Source: Martinezella tropici
GTDB taxonomy: Bacteria; Pseudomonadota; Alphaproteobacteria; Rhizobiales; Rhizobiaceae
Direction: 5' to 3'
Assembly (NCBI GenBank): GCA_000799755.1
Contig: JUHI01000010.1
Span: 124,001 to 188,000 of the forward strand
Length of the DNA: 64,000 nucleotides
Shown piece by piece: positions 53,997 through 62,411 of the stretch. Below the pieces are notes generated by a model. It ran no database searches. It was given only the letters and a program-made list of their open reading frames with translations, and was not told the origin of the DNA. How positions within the stretch are numbered: the stretch's first letter is position 1; every line of letters begins with the position of its first letter. The translations under genes were made by a program, and so were the position numbers.

Positions 53997-54023
53997 GACA
54001 AGGCAGAAATTTCCGATGTGACA
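53997..54023 (-). promoter_or_regulatory. ECF41-type promoter of the oxidoreductase-sigJ operon
   Basis: On the minus strand TGTCACA (-35), a 16-bp spacer and TGTC (-10) fit the published ECF41 consensus TGTCACA-N16-CGTC apart from the first -10 base. It lies about 37 nt upstream of the oxidoreductase start and implies autoregulation. Confidence 0.7.
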
Positions 54024-54182
54024 TGCTGCCGTCGGTTTTCTGCGTGACAAGCACAGGGTCGTTATTCTTGAATATTATGAATTAGTAATTATTGATAATA
54101 ATAGGGTGATCTTGTAAGACTCCGGACGTTCAGTGAACCTGCTTGGGGCAGGTCATAAATGATGGTTAAGGGGGCGTAGCTG

Positions 54183-54938
54183 ATGTCTGAAGTCTTCGAA
54201 CCGTTCGTCGCTTGCGAGCGATTTGTCGGGCCGCACAGGTTCGATATTCATATTCTCGATGAACTCAGTCGGCAATGGTACGGCTACGCCGATCAATGGC
54301 AGAGCGAACGGCAGTGGTGGATCGACACCATCAAGCCGGGATCGACCGTTCTCGAATGCGGTGCCCATCAGGGCCTTACCACAGTTCTTCTGGCTCTATG
54401 CGCAGGACCGACTGGCCTGGTTCATGCCTGGGAAGCGTCTCCGGCCAATGCGGCTGTGATCGAGCGTAATGCAAAGCTGAACCGACTTGAAAACATCGTC
54501 GTCCATCCGCGCGCCGTTGGGGATCGGGAAGGTCTGCTGCCGGTTCTCGACAGCCAGGGTTCGCTTATGATGCTCGCGTCGGATCAGGATCCGAGACTGT
54601 CGACGAAGGTCCAAGTCGTCCGGCTCGACGATGATTACGACCATTCCAGAAAGGTCGATTTCCTGAAGATCGATGTCGATGGCGCCGATCTCGAAGTATT
54701 GCTCGGGGCGCCGAAGATCCTGTCTCAGCGACCCTACATCAATCTCGAACTGCACACCTACCTGTTCGACAACCCGGTAAAGACGGTTTCGACGATCATG
54801 GGAATCTTCCAGGATCTCAACTACAGCTTCAAGGTGGATGCCTATGACGGCAAGGACGTCGTCGACGTCGGTATGTCTCCGGATATCACCTGGCTGACAA
54901 GCTTCAAATTCGTCCAGCTTTTCTGCACGCCGGTTTAA
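54183..54938 (+). CDS. FkbM family methyltransferase
   Basis: SAM-dependent methyltransferase of 251 residues. The SAM loop is VLECGAHQGLTTVLLAL (near residue 57) and the FkbM pattern is complete: VHAWEASPANAAVIERNAKLN, LPVLDSQ, VDFLKIDVDGADLEVLLGAPKIL and the closing WLTSFKFVQLF region. FkbM enzymes methylate hydroxyls of sugars, polyketides or surface glycans, yet there are no glycosyltransferase genes here, so it is an orphan. An AT-rich stretch (54061-54120) lies upstream. Confidence 0.85.
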   Translation: MSEVFEPFVACERFVGPHRFDIHILDELSRQWYGYADQWQSERQWWIDTIKPGSTVLECGAHQGLTTVLLALCAGPTGLVHAWEASPANAAVIERNAKLNRLENIVVHPRAVGDREGLLPVLDSQGSLMMLASDQDPRLSTKVQVVRLDDDYDHSRKVDFLKIDVDGADLEVLLGAPKILSQRPYINLELHTYLFDNPVKTVSTIMGIFQDLNYSFKVDAYDGKDVVDVGMSPDITWLTSFKFVQLFCTPV

Positions 54939-55027
54939 CGCCGGTCGCGAGATGACTCACGATAATTCCGGGCGGCATCGAAGCGGTGCCGCCTGTCCAT
55001 TGAAAACGAGATTATTTTGCAAGGATA

Positions 55028-55117
55028 TGGCGGAAGAGGTGGGATTCGAACCCACGGTACGGTTTCCCGCACGCCGGTTTTCAAGACCGGTTCCTTAAAC
55101 CACTCGGACACTCTTCC
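55028..55117 (-). tRNA. tRNA-Ser (anticodon UGA)
   Basis: The 90-nt gene (CCA included) folds into a class II cloverleaf: acceptor GGAAGAG/CTCTTCC, D-stem TCC/GGA, anticodon arm CCGGT-CTTGAAA-ACCGG with anticodon TGA, a long variable arm and GGTTCGAATCC in the T-arm. The encoded 3' end is GCCA. Confidence 0.98.
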
Positions 55118-55373
55118 ATCTATTTGATATCAAGGTATTTTCTCCTCGACATCCAGTGTTGCGGCCGTGGTTCGCGACGCCTTGCAACGACTGCAGTTTC
55201 CGACTTGCGCTTATAGCGACTTGCGGAGCCGCGTCAACTTATTCGGTGGAGCTGCGGGCTGCGTTCCCGGCATAATACGCTCGTCGAAATGGTGGCCGTC
55301 GAACGGATCAAACATTCACCATGCTATGAGGAAGTGGCAGGCAAGCCAAGGATTGCGAAAGGCGGGCCCTGAT

Positions 55374-55446
55374 AAAACAAAGGGGTCCGGCCAGCGGATG
55401 CGGCCGAACCCCCTTCGCCAGGTCAGGGGTCAAATCTGACTGAAGC
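55374..55446 (-). ncRNA. Candidate trans-acting small RNA, about 73 nt
   Basis: The predicted transcript begins about 7 nt past a sigma-70-like -10 element and holds two stems: a first one with CTTC/GAAG outside and GTCAG/CTGAC inside, and a terminator stem GGGGTTCGGCC / GGCCGGACCCC (one mismatch) with a 9-nt loop, followed by TTTGTTTTATC. No open reading frame with a ribosome site fits. I cannot tie it to a named rhizobial sRNA family from memory. It lies between tRNA-Ser and the glycosylase gene. Confidence 0.65.
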
Positions 55447-55452
55447 AGGCTA

Positions 55453-55480
55453 ATGATAAGAGAAGCTTATCTTTTGTCAA
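55453..55480 (-). promoter_or_regulatory. Sigma-70-type promoter of the candidate small RNA
   Basis: On the minus strand TTGACA (55480-55475), a 16-bp spacer and TATCAT (55458-55453) form a near-consensus housekeeping promoter pointing at the terminator hairpin 70 nt downstream. Confidence 0.65.
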
Positions 55481-55833
55481 TTATCGCCACGCAGAAGATC
55501 CGATCTCTTCCGTTTTGACAAATCAGGTCTGCGGGACGATATGCGCCGTCGTCCCCCCTGCTTGCCCGCTCAAACTATAGGTGGAGAAATCCTGTAGCCG
55601 GATCAATAGCTTGGATACCTTGAGCAAAACAGGCGACGGCGACCGATCTTGTCGACTACCGAAGTTGGATGCTCGGCCAACACACTCGTTCGAATTCGGC
55701 ACGGTGAAAATCGACGGTATCGAGACCGGTTGCCTGCCATGTCTTCACGGAAATGTGTAGGAAAGGAATTTCCAAAGCGTCGCGCCTCTTTTAGGAAAGG
55801 TTGGCATCGACCACTTCGGATATCCCCTCGCCC

Positions 55834-56430
55834 ATGACATTCAACGACGACTCTCAATCTCTCGGCCCCCGGCCCCTCGCCGGTCCTGCCCTTGCTGTCT
55901 TTTTCGGCAGGGACGCCGTCAAGGTCGCCGCCGAGTTGATCGGAGCGCGCCTGACGGTGGCGGGCATCGGAGGGCGTATCGTTGAAACCGAGGCCTATCG
56001 GCCCGACGATGCGGCGTCCCACGCCTACAACGGGCCGACGCCGCGCAACACGGCCATGTTCGGGCCGGTGGGACATGTCTATATCTACCGCTCCTACGGC
56101 ATTCACTGGTGCCTGAACTTCGTCTGTACCGGTGCGAGCGCCGTGCTCATCCGGGCGCTGGAGCCGGAGAGCGGCATCGAGGAGATGATAAGGCGGCGCG
56201 GCCTTGCGGATGTCGTCTCGCTTTGCAACGGACCGGGAAAACTCTCGCAAGCCCTTGCGGTCGACATAGGGCTCAATGGTCGCTCCCTGGATGCAGCGCC
56301 GTTCTCGTTTTCGCTTGCCGAACCGGTGCCCGTAGTGGCGGACAAGCGCATTGGCATCACGAAGAATGTCGATCCCCTCTGGCGGTTCGGAGCCGCCGGT
56401 TCGCGCTTCGTCAGTCGCCGTTTTCCGTAA
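55834..56430 (+). CDS. DNA-3-methyladenine glycosylase (AAG/MPG type)
   Basis: Base-excision glycosylase of the mammalian-type AAG family, 198 residues. The motifs LIGARLTVAGIGGRIVETEAYRPDDAASHAYNGPTPRNTAMFG and GHVYIYRSYGIHWCLNFVC, with the active-site Glu (VETEAY) and intercalating Tyr (YRSYG), and CNGPGKLSQALAV are all present. It removes 3-methyladenine and related lesions. ATG 55834 starts the family N-terminus; TTG 55801 is in frame with a close AGGAAAGG. It converges on emrB. Confidence 0.9.
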   Translation: MTFNDDSQSLGPRPLAGPALAVFFGRDAVKVAAELIGARLTVAGIGGRIVETEAYRPDDAASHAYNGPTPRNTAMFGPVGHVYIYRSYGIHWCLNFVCTGASAVLIRALEPESGIEEMIRRRGLADVVSLCNGPGKLSQALAVDIGLNGRSLDAAPFSFSLAEPVPVVADKRIGITKNVDPLWRFGAAGSRFVSRRFP

Positions 56431-56501
56431 CCGAAAAAATAGCCGCCGGGGTGGCGCCCGGCGGCCATCAGCCACGCAGTGAAACTGGAAAGACTGCGTG
56501 A

Positions 56502-58046
56502 CTATTCCATTGCGACGCTGTGGTCGACGGCCGGTGGCGCCTTCGGTTTGCGCAAGAGCACCAGCAGCGGCATGGCACAGATCGACATCAGCATCAGCAG
56601 CTTGAAGTCGTCGATATAGGCGATGATGGTCGCCTGGTTCGTAATCATGCCGTCGAGCGTCGCCCTGCCGACAGCGGTGAAGGGGCTCACGCCTTGAGCG
56701 GCTGTCGCTTCGAAATAGCGGTTGTACGGCGTCACATAGGTGGCAATGTTGGCGTGATTGACCTGCGTATTCTCCGTGATCAGCATCGAAACGACCGAAA
56801 TGCCGACACTGGAGCCGATGTTGCGCGAGAGGTTGTAAAGCCCGGTCCCTTCACCGCGCATCTGCGCGGGCAACGTGGCAAAGGCGATCGTCGTCAGCGG
56901 CACGAAGAGGAAGCCGAGGCCGGCACCCTGGACGAAGCCGACCGATATCAGGGTCCATTGCGAGACGTTCGGCGTCCAACCGGTCATGTCGTACATGGCC
57001 CAGGCCGTCAGCGCGAGGCCGATGAACAGCAGCCAGCGGGTGTCCACCTTGCCGATCAGGCGCCCGACGAGGAACATGCAGACCATGGTGCCGACGCCGC
57101 GAGGCCCCATGACGATGCCGGCGGTTACGACCGGATAGCCCATCAGCGTCTGCAGATAGGGCGTCATCAGCGCCAGCGAAGCCAGATAGGTTACGCCAAC
57201 GATAAAGATGAACAGGATGCTGACGGCAAAGTTCTGGTCCATGAAGAGCCGCGGATTGACGAAACTTCGCTCCGCCGTGAACATGTGCACGAGGAAAAGA
57301 TAGAAGGCGCTGACGCAGACGAGTGCCTCGATGATGATCTCGGTCGAATAGAACCAGTCGAGCTGCTCGCCACGATCGAGGAAGAGCTGCAGGCCGGCAA
57401 TCGCGAGTGAGAGCATGCCGAAGCCGAACCAGTCGAGTTTGGCAAGCGCATCAAGCTTCGTTTCCGTTACGTAGACGACGATGCCGAAGAAGGCGAGCGC
57501 GCCGATCGGCACGTTAATGTAGAACACCCAGCGCCAGCTGATATTGTCGGTCAGCCAGCCGCCGATGACGGGTCCAAGCACCGGCCCGACCATGACCGAG
57601 ACGCCGAACAGGGCCATGGCGCGGCCGCGCTCCTCGACATTGTAGATATCGAGCAGAATGCCCTGCGACAGCGGTACGAGCGATGCGCCGAACAGGCCCT
57701 GCAGCAGGCGGAAGCCAACGATCTGTATCAACGATTCCGACAGGCCGCACAGGACCGAGGCGGCTACGAAGCCGGCGATCGCTACCAGCAATACGCGCTT
57801 GCGGCCGAACTTCGCCGAGAGGAAGCCCGAGGGCGGCGTCATGATCGCCGCTGCGACGATATAAGAGGTCAGCACCCAGTTGATCTGGTCGGAACTGGCT
57901 GAGACGTCGCCCTGGATATGCGGCAGGGCGACGTTGGCGATGGTGGTATCAAGCGCCTGCATGATGACGGACAGAATGACGCAGGCGGTGATCGCGCCGC
58001 GATTGGCGACGGGCGCTGCGGGTGAAGCGGCGGTAGCGTTACTCAT
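56502..58046 (-). CDS. emrB: EmrB/QacA family 14-helix MFS multidrug transporter
   Basis: DHA2 family drug:proton antiporter of 514 residues with about 14 helices. Signatures are VIMQALDTTIANVALPHIQGD in helix 1, the MFS loop FGRKR after helix 2, and QGLFGASLVPLSQGIL with GPVLGPVIGGWL (motif C) in helix 5. The ATG at 58046 overlaps the emrA stop by 8 nt (translational coupling). With emrA it forms a drug-efflux pump across both membranes, together with an outer-membrane channel encoded elsewhere. Confidence 0.95.
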   Translation of the reverse strand: MSNATAASPAAPVANRGAITACVILSVIMQALDTTIANVALPHIQGDVSASSDQINWVLTSYIVAAAIMTPPSGFLSAKFGRKRVLLVAIAGFVAASVLCGLSESLIQIVGFRLLQGLFGASLVPLSQGILLDIYNVEERGRAMALFGVSVMVGPVLGPVIGGWLTDNISWRWVFYINVPIGALAFFGIVVYVTETKLDALAKLDWFGFGMLSLAIAGLQLFLDRGEQLDWFYSTEIIIEALVCVSAFYLFLVHMFTAERSFVNPRLFMDQNFAVSILFIFIVGVTYLASLALMTPYLQTLMGYPVVTAGIVMGPRGVGTMVCMFLVGRLIGKVDTRWLLFIGLALTAWAMYDMTGWTPNVSQWTLISVGFVQGAGLGFLFVPLTTIAFATLPAQMRGEGTGLYNLSRNIGSSVGISVVSMLITENTQVNHANIATYVTPYNRYFEATAAQGVSPFTAVGRATLDGMITNQATIIAYIDDFKLLMLMSICAMPLLVLLRKPKAPPAVDHSVAME

Positions 58047-59265
58047 GGTCCTGACCGCGGGAGTGGCCCAGCAGGTTGGTAATGAAATCAGGCAGGCCGC
58101 GGGCATGGCCTGTGTCGACACCGGCAACGACGCTCATCCCGACGCGCAACGGAGGCTTGTTCGCCGTGTCGTCGATGGTGATGATCATCGGTATGCGCTG
58201 GACGACCTTGACCCAGTTGCCGGTCGTGTTCTGCGCCGGCAGAAGCGAGAAGCTGGAGCCGGATGCCGGCGCGATGCTGGCGACCGTTCCCTTCCAGACC
58301 ACACCCGGATAGGCGTCGACGGAGATATCGACCTTCTGGCCGGGGCGAACATAGGTGAGCTCGGTTTCCTTCGGGCTGGCGTTGATCCACATGTGAGTGG
58401 TCGAAACCAGCGAGAAGCCGGGTTGGGAAGCTGTCAGATAGGCACCGACCTGCAGCGAGGGCACATTGGCGGTCACGCCGTCGAAGGGAGCCTTCACGAC
58501 CGTATCGTCAAGTTCGCGCTGCGCATTGTCGACTGCGGCCTTGGCCTGCAGATAGAGCGGGTTCTGTTCGGGGGGCAGGTCGGCCGTCCCTTCGCCACCC
58601 AACTGCGCGAGAGTCGCAGCCGCCGTCGCCTTTGCGACCAATACCTTTTGCTGCGCGGCTTCGAGATTGTGTCTGGCCTGGTCGAGAGCTGCCTTGGATG
58701 CGACCGAGTTGGTGATCAGGTTCTGCTGGCGGTCGAATTCGGTCTGATAGTAAGGCAGGTCGGCCTGTGCCTGGGTGATTTCGGCCAGTGACTGCTGATA
58801 GCTCGCCTGCAGGTTCAGGATCTGGTTCCTGGCGTTGCCGAGCTGGGCCTTTGCGCCTTCGAGCGCGATCCGGAACGAATCGGGCTTCAGGCGGAACAGC
58901 ACCTGCCCTTTCCTGACGGTTTCGTTTTCATGCACGTCGACCGAGATCACCGTGCCGGAGACGTCGGTGGAAACGCCCACCATGTCGGCCTGGATATAGG
59001 CATTGTCCGTGGACATGATCTGTCCGCCGGTGACGTAATAATAGCCGCCGACGACAAGCGCGATCGGCAGCAGGGCGAACATGACCGGTCGCGTCAGGCT
59101 GCGGCGCCTGCGCGGCGTCTCGGGAGGCGCCGCGGCTACGGGCGGAGCGGTCGTCGAAGGTTGCTGCGCCGGATTTGAGGACGGAGCCTCGGCGACGGGA
59201 GCTTGATTTTGTTCGGAGGAATTTACGTTCGCGGGTACGCGAAGTGAAGAAGATGCGTCAGCCAT
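58039..59265 (-). CDS. emrA: HlyD family efflux adaptor (EmrA type)
   Basis: Periplasmic adaptor of 408 residues that links EmrB to the outer-membrane channel. A long N-terminal cytoplasmic part rich in Pro/Ala (about 1-55) precedes the membrane helix (MFALLPIALVVGGYYYV), then the HlyD barrel and a coiled-coil hairpin (about 130-230), ending with the lipoyl and beta-barrel domains (GAYLTASQPGFSLVSTTHMWINASPKETEL). The start overlaps the marR stop by 8 nt. Part of marR-emrA-emrB. Confidence 0.94.
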   Translation of the reverse strand: MADASSSLRVPANVNSSEQNQAPVAEAPSSNPAQQPSTTAPPVAAAPPETPRRRRSLTRPVMFALLPIALVVGGYYYVTGGQIMSTDNAYIQADMVGVSTDVSGTVISVDVHENETVRKGQVLFRLKPDSFRIALEGAKAQLGNARNQILNLQASYQQSLAEITQAQADLPYYQTEFDRQQNLITNSVASKAALDQARHNLEAAQQKVLVAKATAAATLAQLGGEGTADLPPEQNPLYLQAKAAVDNAQRELDDTVVKAPFDGVTANVPSLQVGAYLTASQPGFSLVSTTHMWINASPKETELTYVRPGQKVDISVDAYPGVVWKGTVASIAPASGSSFSLLPAQNTTGNWVKVVQRIPMIITIDDTANKPPLRVGMSVVAGVDTGHARGLPDFITNLLGHSRGQDHE

Positions 59266-59722
59266 GTTGTAACTCTTTGTCGACTGCCTTCGAACGGCAG
59301 GCGCTAATCAGGTTCGACTTCATAAGGGTAAGCAGTTCATAGAGGCGTTCTTGATCTTCCGAAGAGGCGCCATCGAGCGCCTCCTGGCGGGTCTCCTCGC
59401 CTATACCGCGCATGGCATCCATCAACGGTCGTGCCTCTTCGCGCATGTAAAGGAGCCAGCTGCGCCGATCGTTGGGATGCTGGCGGCGTTCCACAAGGCC
59501 CCGTTCGCTCAACTTGTCCAGGATACGAACCAGGGTGATCGGCTCGATTTCCAGAATCTCTGCCAATCCGGCCTGATGGATACCTTCGTTGTTTGCGAGG
59601 TAGGCAAGCGTTTGCCATTGCGAGCGTGTCAGCCCCAAATCCTTCGCGCGCTGTTCGAATCGCTTCCGAAGAAGCCGCGCGACGTCATGGAGAAGGAAGC
59701 CGACTGTGGGCGACGAGGTCAT
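59258..59722 (-). CDS. MarR family transcriptional regulator
   Basis: Winged-helix repressor of 154 residues (LLRKRFEQRAKDLGLTRSQWQTLAYLANNEGIHQAGLAEILEIEPITLVRILDKLSERGLVERRQHPNDRRSWLLYM), a clear MarR domain with the DR..RS wing. First gene of a coupled operon with emrA and emrB, so it very likely represses the efflux operon and is released by a phenolic or drug ligand. A palindrome lies 38 bp upstream. Start ATG 59722 has no strong ribosome site. Confidence 0.93.
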   Translation of the reverse strand: MTSSPTVGFLLHDVARLLRKRFEQRAKDLGLTRSQWQTLAYLANNEGIHQAGLAEILEIEPITLVRILDKLSERGLVERRQHPNDRRSWLLYMREEARPLMDAMRGIGEETRQEALDGASSEDQERLYELLTLMKSNLISACRSKAVDKELQHG

Positions 59723-59759
59723 GATATGGGGAGCCTGCTATTGATAAGCAACCTTATAA

Positions 59760-59778
59760 TTACTGTTACGTATAGTAA
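59760..59778. promoter_or_regulatory. Palindrome upstream of marR, candidate MarR operator
   Basis: TTACT-N9-AGTAA surrounds a central TACGTA palindrome. The site lies 38 bp upstream of the marR start, fitting a MarR autorepressor site that would control marR-emrA-emrB. Confidence 0.5.
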
Positions 59779-59830
59779 GCGCCCATGTGATACAAGAGGG
59801 TGCGCGCTCAACAAATAGCGATGGTCAAGA

Positions 59831-59860
59831 TGTCGCAGGGAGTGTCGCAAAGATGTCGCA
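59831..59860. repeat. Triple TGTCGCA iteron-like repeat
   Basis: TGTCGCA occurs at 59831, 59843 and 59854, spaced 12 and 11 bp, i.e. about one helical turn apart, in non-coding DNA between marR and the terminator of the DUF883 gene. Its role is not known. Confidence 0.4.
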
Positions 59861-59934
59861 CCGGGCGGCGGCTATACGGCGCGCAGCGCTATTCGCAATG
59901 TATGCGTGCAGATATCGGTACTGATCGACAATTG

Positions 59935-59965
59935 AAAAGGCGCGGACCATTGATCCGCGCCTTTT
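59935..59965 (-). terminator. Terminator of the DUF883-type gene (bidirectional)
   Basis: AAAAGGCGCGGA and TCCGCGCCTTTT form a perfect 12-bp stem with a 7-nt loop. On the minus strand the stem ends in TTTT, 67 nt past the DUF883 stop. Confidence 0.85.
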
Positions 59966-60031
59966 CGGCAGTTTCGCAAATGGATGGGCACGTGGGGCTT
60001 GCGCCATCCCTGGGAGAGTTAAGCCTGTGGC

Positions 60032-60313
60032 TTAGCGTCGGCTAAGAAGACCGATGAGATAGCCGATGCCCGCTGCGGCGGCGACCATGAAGATCGGCTC
60101 CTCGCGAACTCTCTCACGCAACTGCTCCGTAATCTCCTGGGCCTCCTCGGCGACGACAGACTTTGCTCCCTGCCCCACGGCCGCAACGCTTTGCGACAGC
60201 TTTGCCAGATCCTCGCGCAATGCTGCGACCTGGGCGGCAAGATCCTCCATTGCCGTTTCCGTTTGTGCTCGCGCTGAAGACGACTGACTGGAAGCTGATT
60301 TCGTCTCTGCCAT
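60032..60313 (-). CDS. DUF883 (YqjD/ElaB-like) membrane-anchored protein
   Basis: A 93-residue protein. A helical, charged part (about 1-68; DLAAQVAALREDLAKLSQSVAAVGQGAKSVVAEEAQEITEQLRERV) suited to a coiled coil is followed by a C-terminal membrane helix (PIFMVAAAAGIGYLIGLLSRR). E. coli YqjD, ElaB and YgaM share this layout and bind ribosomes at the inner membrane in stationary phase. Start 60313 has AAGGAGCAC upstream; 60373 is the longer frame. Single gene. Confidence 0.83.
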   Translation of the reverse strand: MAETKSASSQSSSARAQTETAMEDLAAQVAALREDLAKLSQSVAAVGQGAKSVVAEEAQEITEQLRERVREEPIFMVAAAAGIGYLIGLLSRR

Positions 60314-60493
60314 CGTGTGCTCCTTGTGTTTCCGTGTTGCTAAAACGCTGCCGTCCATCAAAGGTTCCGGCACATCCGCGCCTCGTCAAGCGATTTCCCG
60401 ACTGGCTCTTCAATTCCGGTTCGGATTGCTCTAAGGAACTTCGATTGTTTCGCCTGCGGGCGAAGACTTGATGATGACGAGGTTTGCTTTCCG

Positions 60494-62386
60494 ATGTTCG
60501 AAGTGCTGAGAAAAATCGCCCAGACCTGGGTTGCCAAGGGTTTGTTGCTTCTTCTTGCGGCAGCCTTCGGTGTGTGGGGCGTCGAGCGCTCCCTCATCTC
60601 CGGTGGCAATAGCACTACCGTTGTCACGGTCGGCGATCAGCACATCGATACCAACGAATTCCGCCTCGCCTATCGCCGCCAGATCCAGGCGATAAGCCAG
60701 CAACTGCGCATGCAAATCACGCCGGAGCAGGCACGCGCCTTTGGCATCGGGCAGCAGACGGTGGCGCAGCTCGTTGCCGGCGCATCGCTCGATCAGCTTG
60801 CCGCCGACATGAACCTCGGGCTTTCTCAGGACCGCCTCGCCAAGCTCATCGGCGACGATCCGGCCTTCAAGGCCGCGAACGGCGCCTTCGATCGCCAGAA
60901 ATTCGATATGCTTCTGCGCAACAGCAGTATCTCTCCTGACGATTACATCAAGGAACGCAGCAAGGTCGCGATCCGCAGCCAGATCGTCGAGGCGGTATCG
61001 AACGGCTTTACCGCGCCGAAGGTTCTTGTCGATGCCGTCAAGCAGTATCACGACGAGACGCGCAGCATCGATTATCTGCTGCTGACCAACGCCAATATCG
61101 ATCCCGTCAAGGCGCCGGCCGACGATGTCCTGCAGAAGTGGTTCGATGGCGTGAAGTCGAAATATCGCGCGCCCGAATATCGCAAGTTCGCCTATGTGAA
61201 GCTTCAGTCCGAGGATATCGCCGATACGGCAAGCGTTACGGATGACGAAGTGCGTGCCCAGTTCGACAAGCGCAAGGACAGCTTCACCACTCCGGGAACC
61301 CGCACGATCGAGCAGCTGACCTTCGCCAACAAGGATCTCGCCAACGCGGCCGCCGACGCCCTGAAGACGGGAACCACCTTCGATCAGCTCGTATCCGACC
61401 AGGGCAAGAAGCCGTCCGACGTGCTGCTCGGCACCTTCACTAAGGATCAGGTGCCGGACAAGACGGTTGCCGATGCTGCCTTTGCCGTCACCAAGGAAGG
61501 TGGCACCAGCCCCGTCGTCGAAGGTTCGTTCGGCCCGGTCATCCTGCGCGTAACCAACGTGAAGGCTGAAACGGCGAAGAACTTCGACGAGGTCAAGGAA
61601 GATATCCGCAAGCAGATTGCGCTCGGCAACGCTGCCAACGAAATCACCAGCGTCCATGACAAGTTCGAGGACCTGCGAGGCTCCGGCGCATCGCTGCAGG
61701 AAGCGGCGTCGCAGCTCAAGCTGAAACTCGTCACCATCGATGCGATCGATCAGGCCGGCCTCGATCAGAACGGCAACGAGATCAAGGATCTGCCCGCTCG
61801 CCAGCAGCTGATTTCGGAAGTCTTCAAGGCCGATCAGGGCGGCAACCCCGCACCGCTGACGGTCGGCAACGACGGCTACATCTGGTACGACGTCATGAAC
61901 GTCACGCCCGACCATGATCGCCCGCTTGCCGAAGTCCGTGAAAAGGCGGTTGCCGATTGGACAGCCGAGCAGCAGAAGATCGCGCTCGCCGCCAAGGCGG
62001 CCGAGCTGAAGCAGGAAGCGCAAAAGGGCAAGTCGCTTGCCGATATCGCAGCGCCGCTTGGCATTGCCGTTGAAAGCAAGACCGGCGTCATGCGCTCGAC
62101 GGACGATCCGGTTCTGGGCCGGGGCGGCATCGCCGCCGCCTTCTCCGGCCCGGTCGATACGGCTGCGAACGCCGTGGGTGCGGATGACACGACGCAGATC
62201 CTGCTCAAGGTCACCGATGTCAACGACAATCCGACGACCGATGCGCTGAGCAACGACGACCAGCAGGTCGCCCAGATTGCCAACGCCGCAGGCGACGACA
62301 TCCTCGACCAGATAGTCGGCCAGCTGCAGTCCAAATACGCCGTAACGGTCAACCAGAATCTCGCCGAACAGGCGATGTCCCGCTAG
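60494..62386 (+). CDS. PpiD-like peptidyl-prolyl isomerase (SurA N-terminal family)
   Basis: Inner-membrane-anchored periplasmic foldase of 630 residues. Residues 12-35 form the anchor (WVAKGLLLLLAAAFGVWGV), then the SurA_N chaperone region (EFRLAYRRQIQAISQQLRMQITPEQARAFGIGQQTVAQLVAGASLDQLA), and a parvulin-type domain around 260-360 (TTFDQLVSDQGKKPSDVLLGTFTKDQVPDKTVADAAF). It aids outer-membrane protein folding. It is 25 nt ahead of trpD; co-transcription is possible. Confidence 0.93.
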   Translation: MFEVLRKIAQTWVAKGLLLLLAAAFGVWGVERSLISGGNSTTVVTVGDQHIDTNEFRLAYRRQIQAISQQLRMQITPEQARAFGIGQQTVAQLVAGASLDQLAADMNLGLSQDRLAKLIGDDPAFKAANGAFDRQKFDMLLRNSSISPDDYIKERSKVAIRSQIVEAVSNGFTAPKVLVDAVKQYHDETRSIDYLLLTNANIDPVKAPADDVLQKWFDGVKSKYRAPEYRKFAYVKLQSEDIADTASVTDDEVRAQFDKRKDSFTTPGTRTIEQLTFANKDLANAAADALKTGTTFDQLVSDQGKKPSDVLLGTFTKDQVPDKTVADAAFAVTKEGGTSPVVEGSFGPVILRVTNVKAETAKNFDEVKEDIRKQIALGNAANEITSVHDKFEDLRGSGASLQEAASQLKLKLVTIDAIDQAGLDQNGNEIKDLPARQQLISEVFKADQGGNPAPLTVGNDGYIWYDVMNVTPDHDRPLAEVREKAVADWTAEQQKIALAAKAAELKQEAQKGKSLADIAAPLGIAVESKTGVMRSTDDPVLGRGGIAAAFSGPVDTAANAVGADDTTQILLKVTDVNDNPTTDALSNDDQQVAQIANAAGDDILDQIVGQLQSKYAVTVNQNLAEQAMSR

Positions 62387-62411
62387 GCCCGCTCGGGAGG
62401 ATGGATCGTCA

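Noticed and set aside
54970..54993. GGCGGCA / TGCCGCC hairpin after the FkbM gene
   Set aside because: A short stem without a T tract; it could terminate transcription but evidence is too thin.
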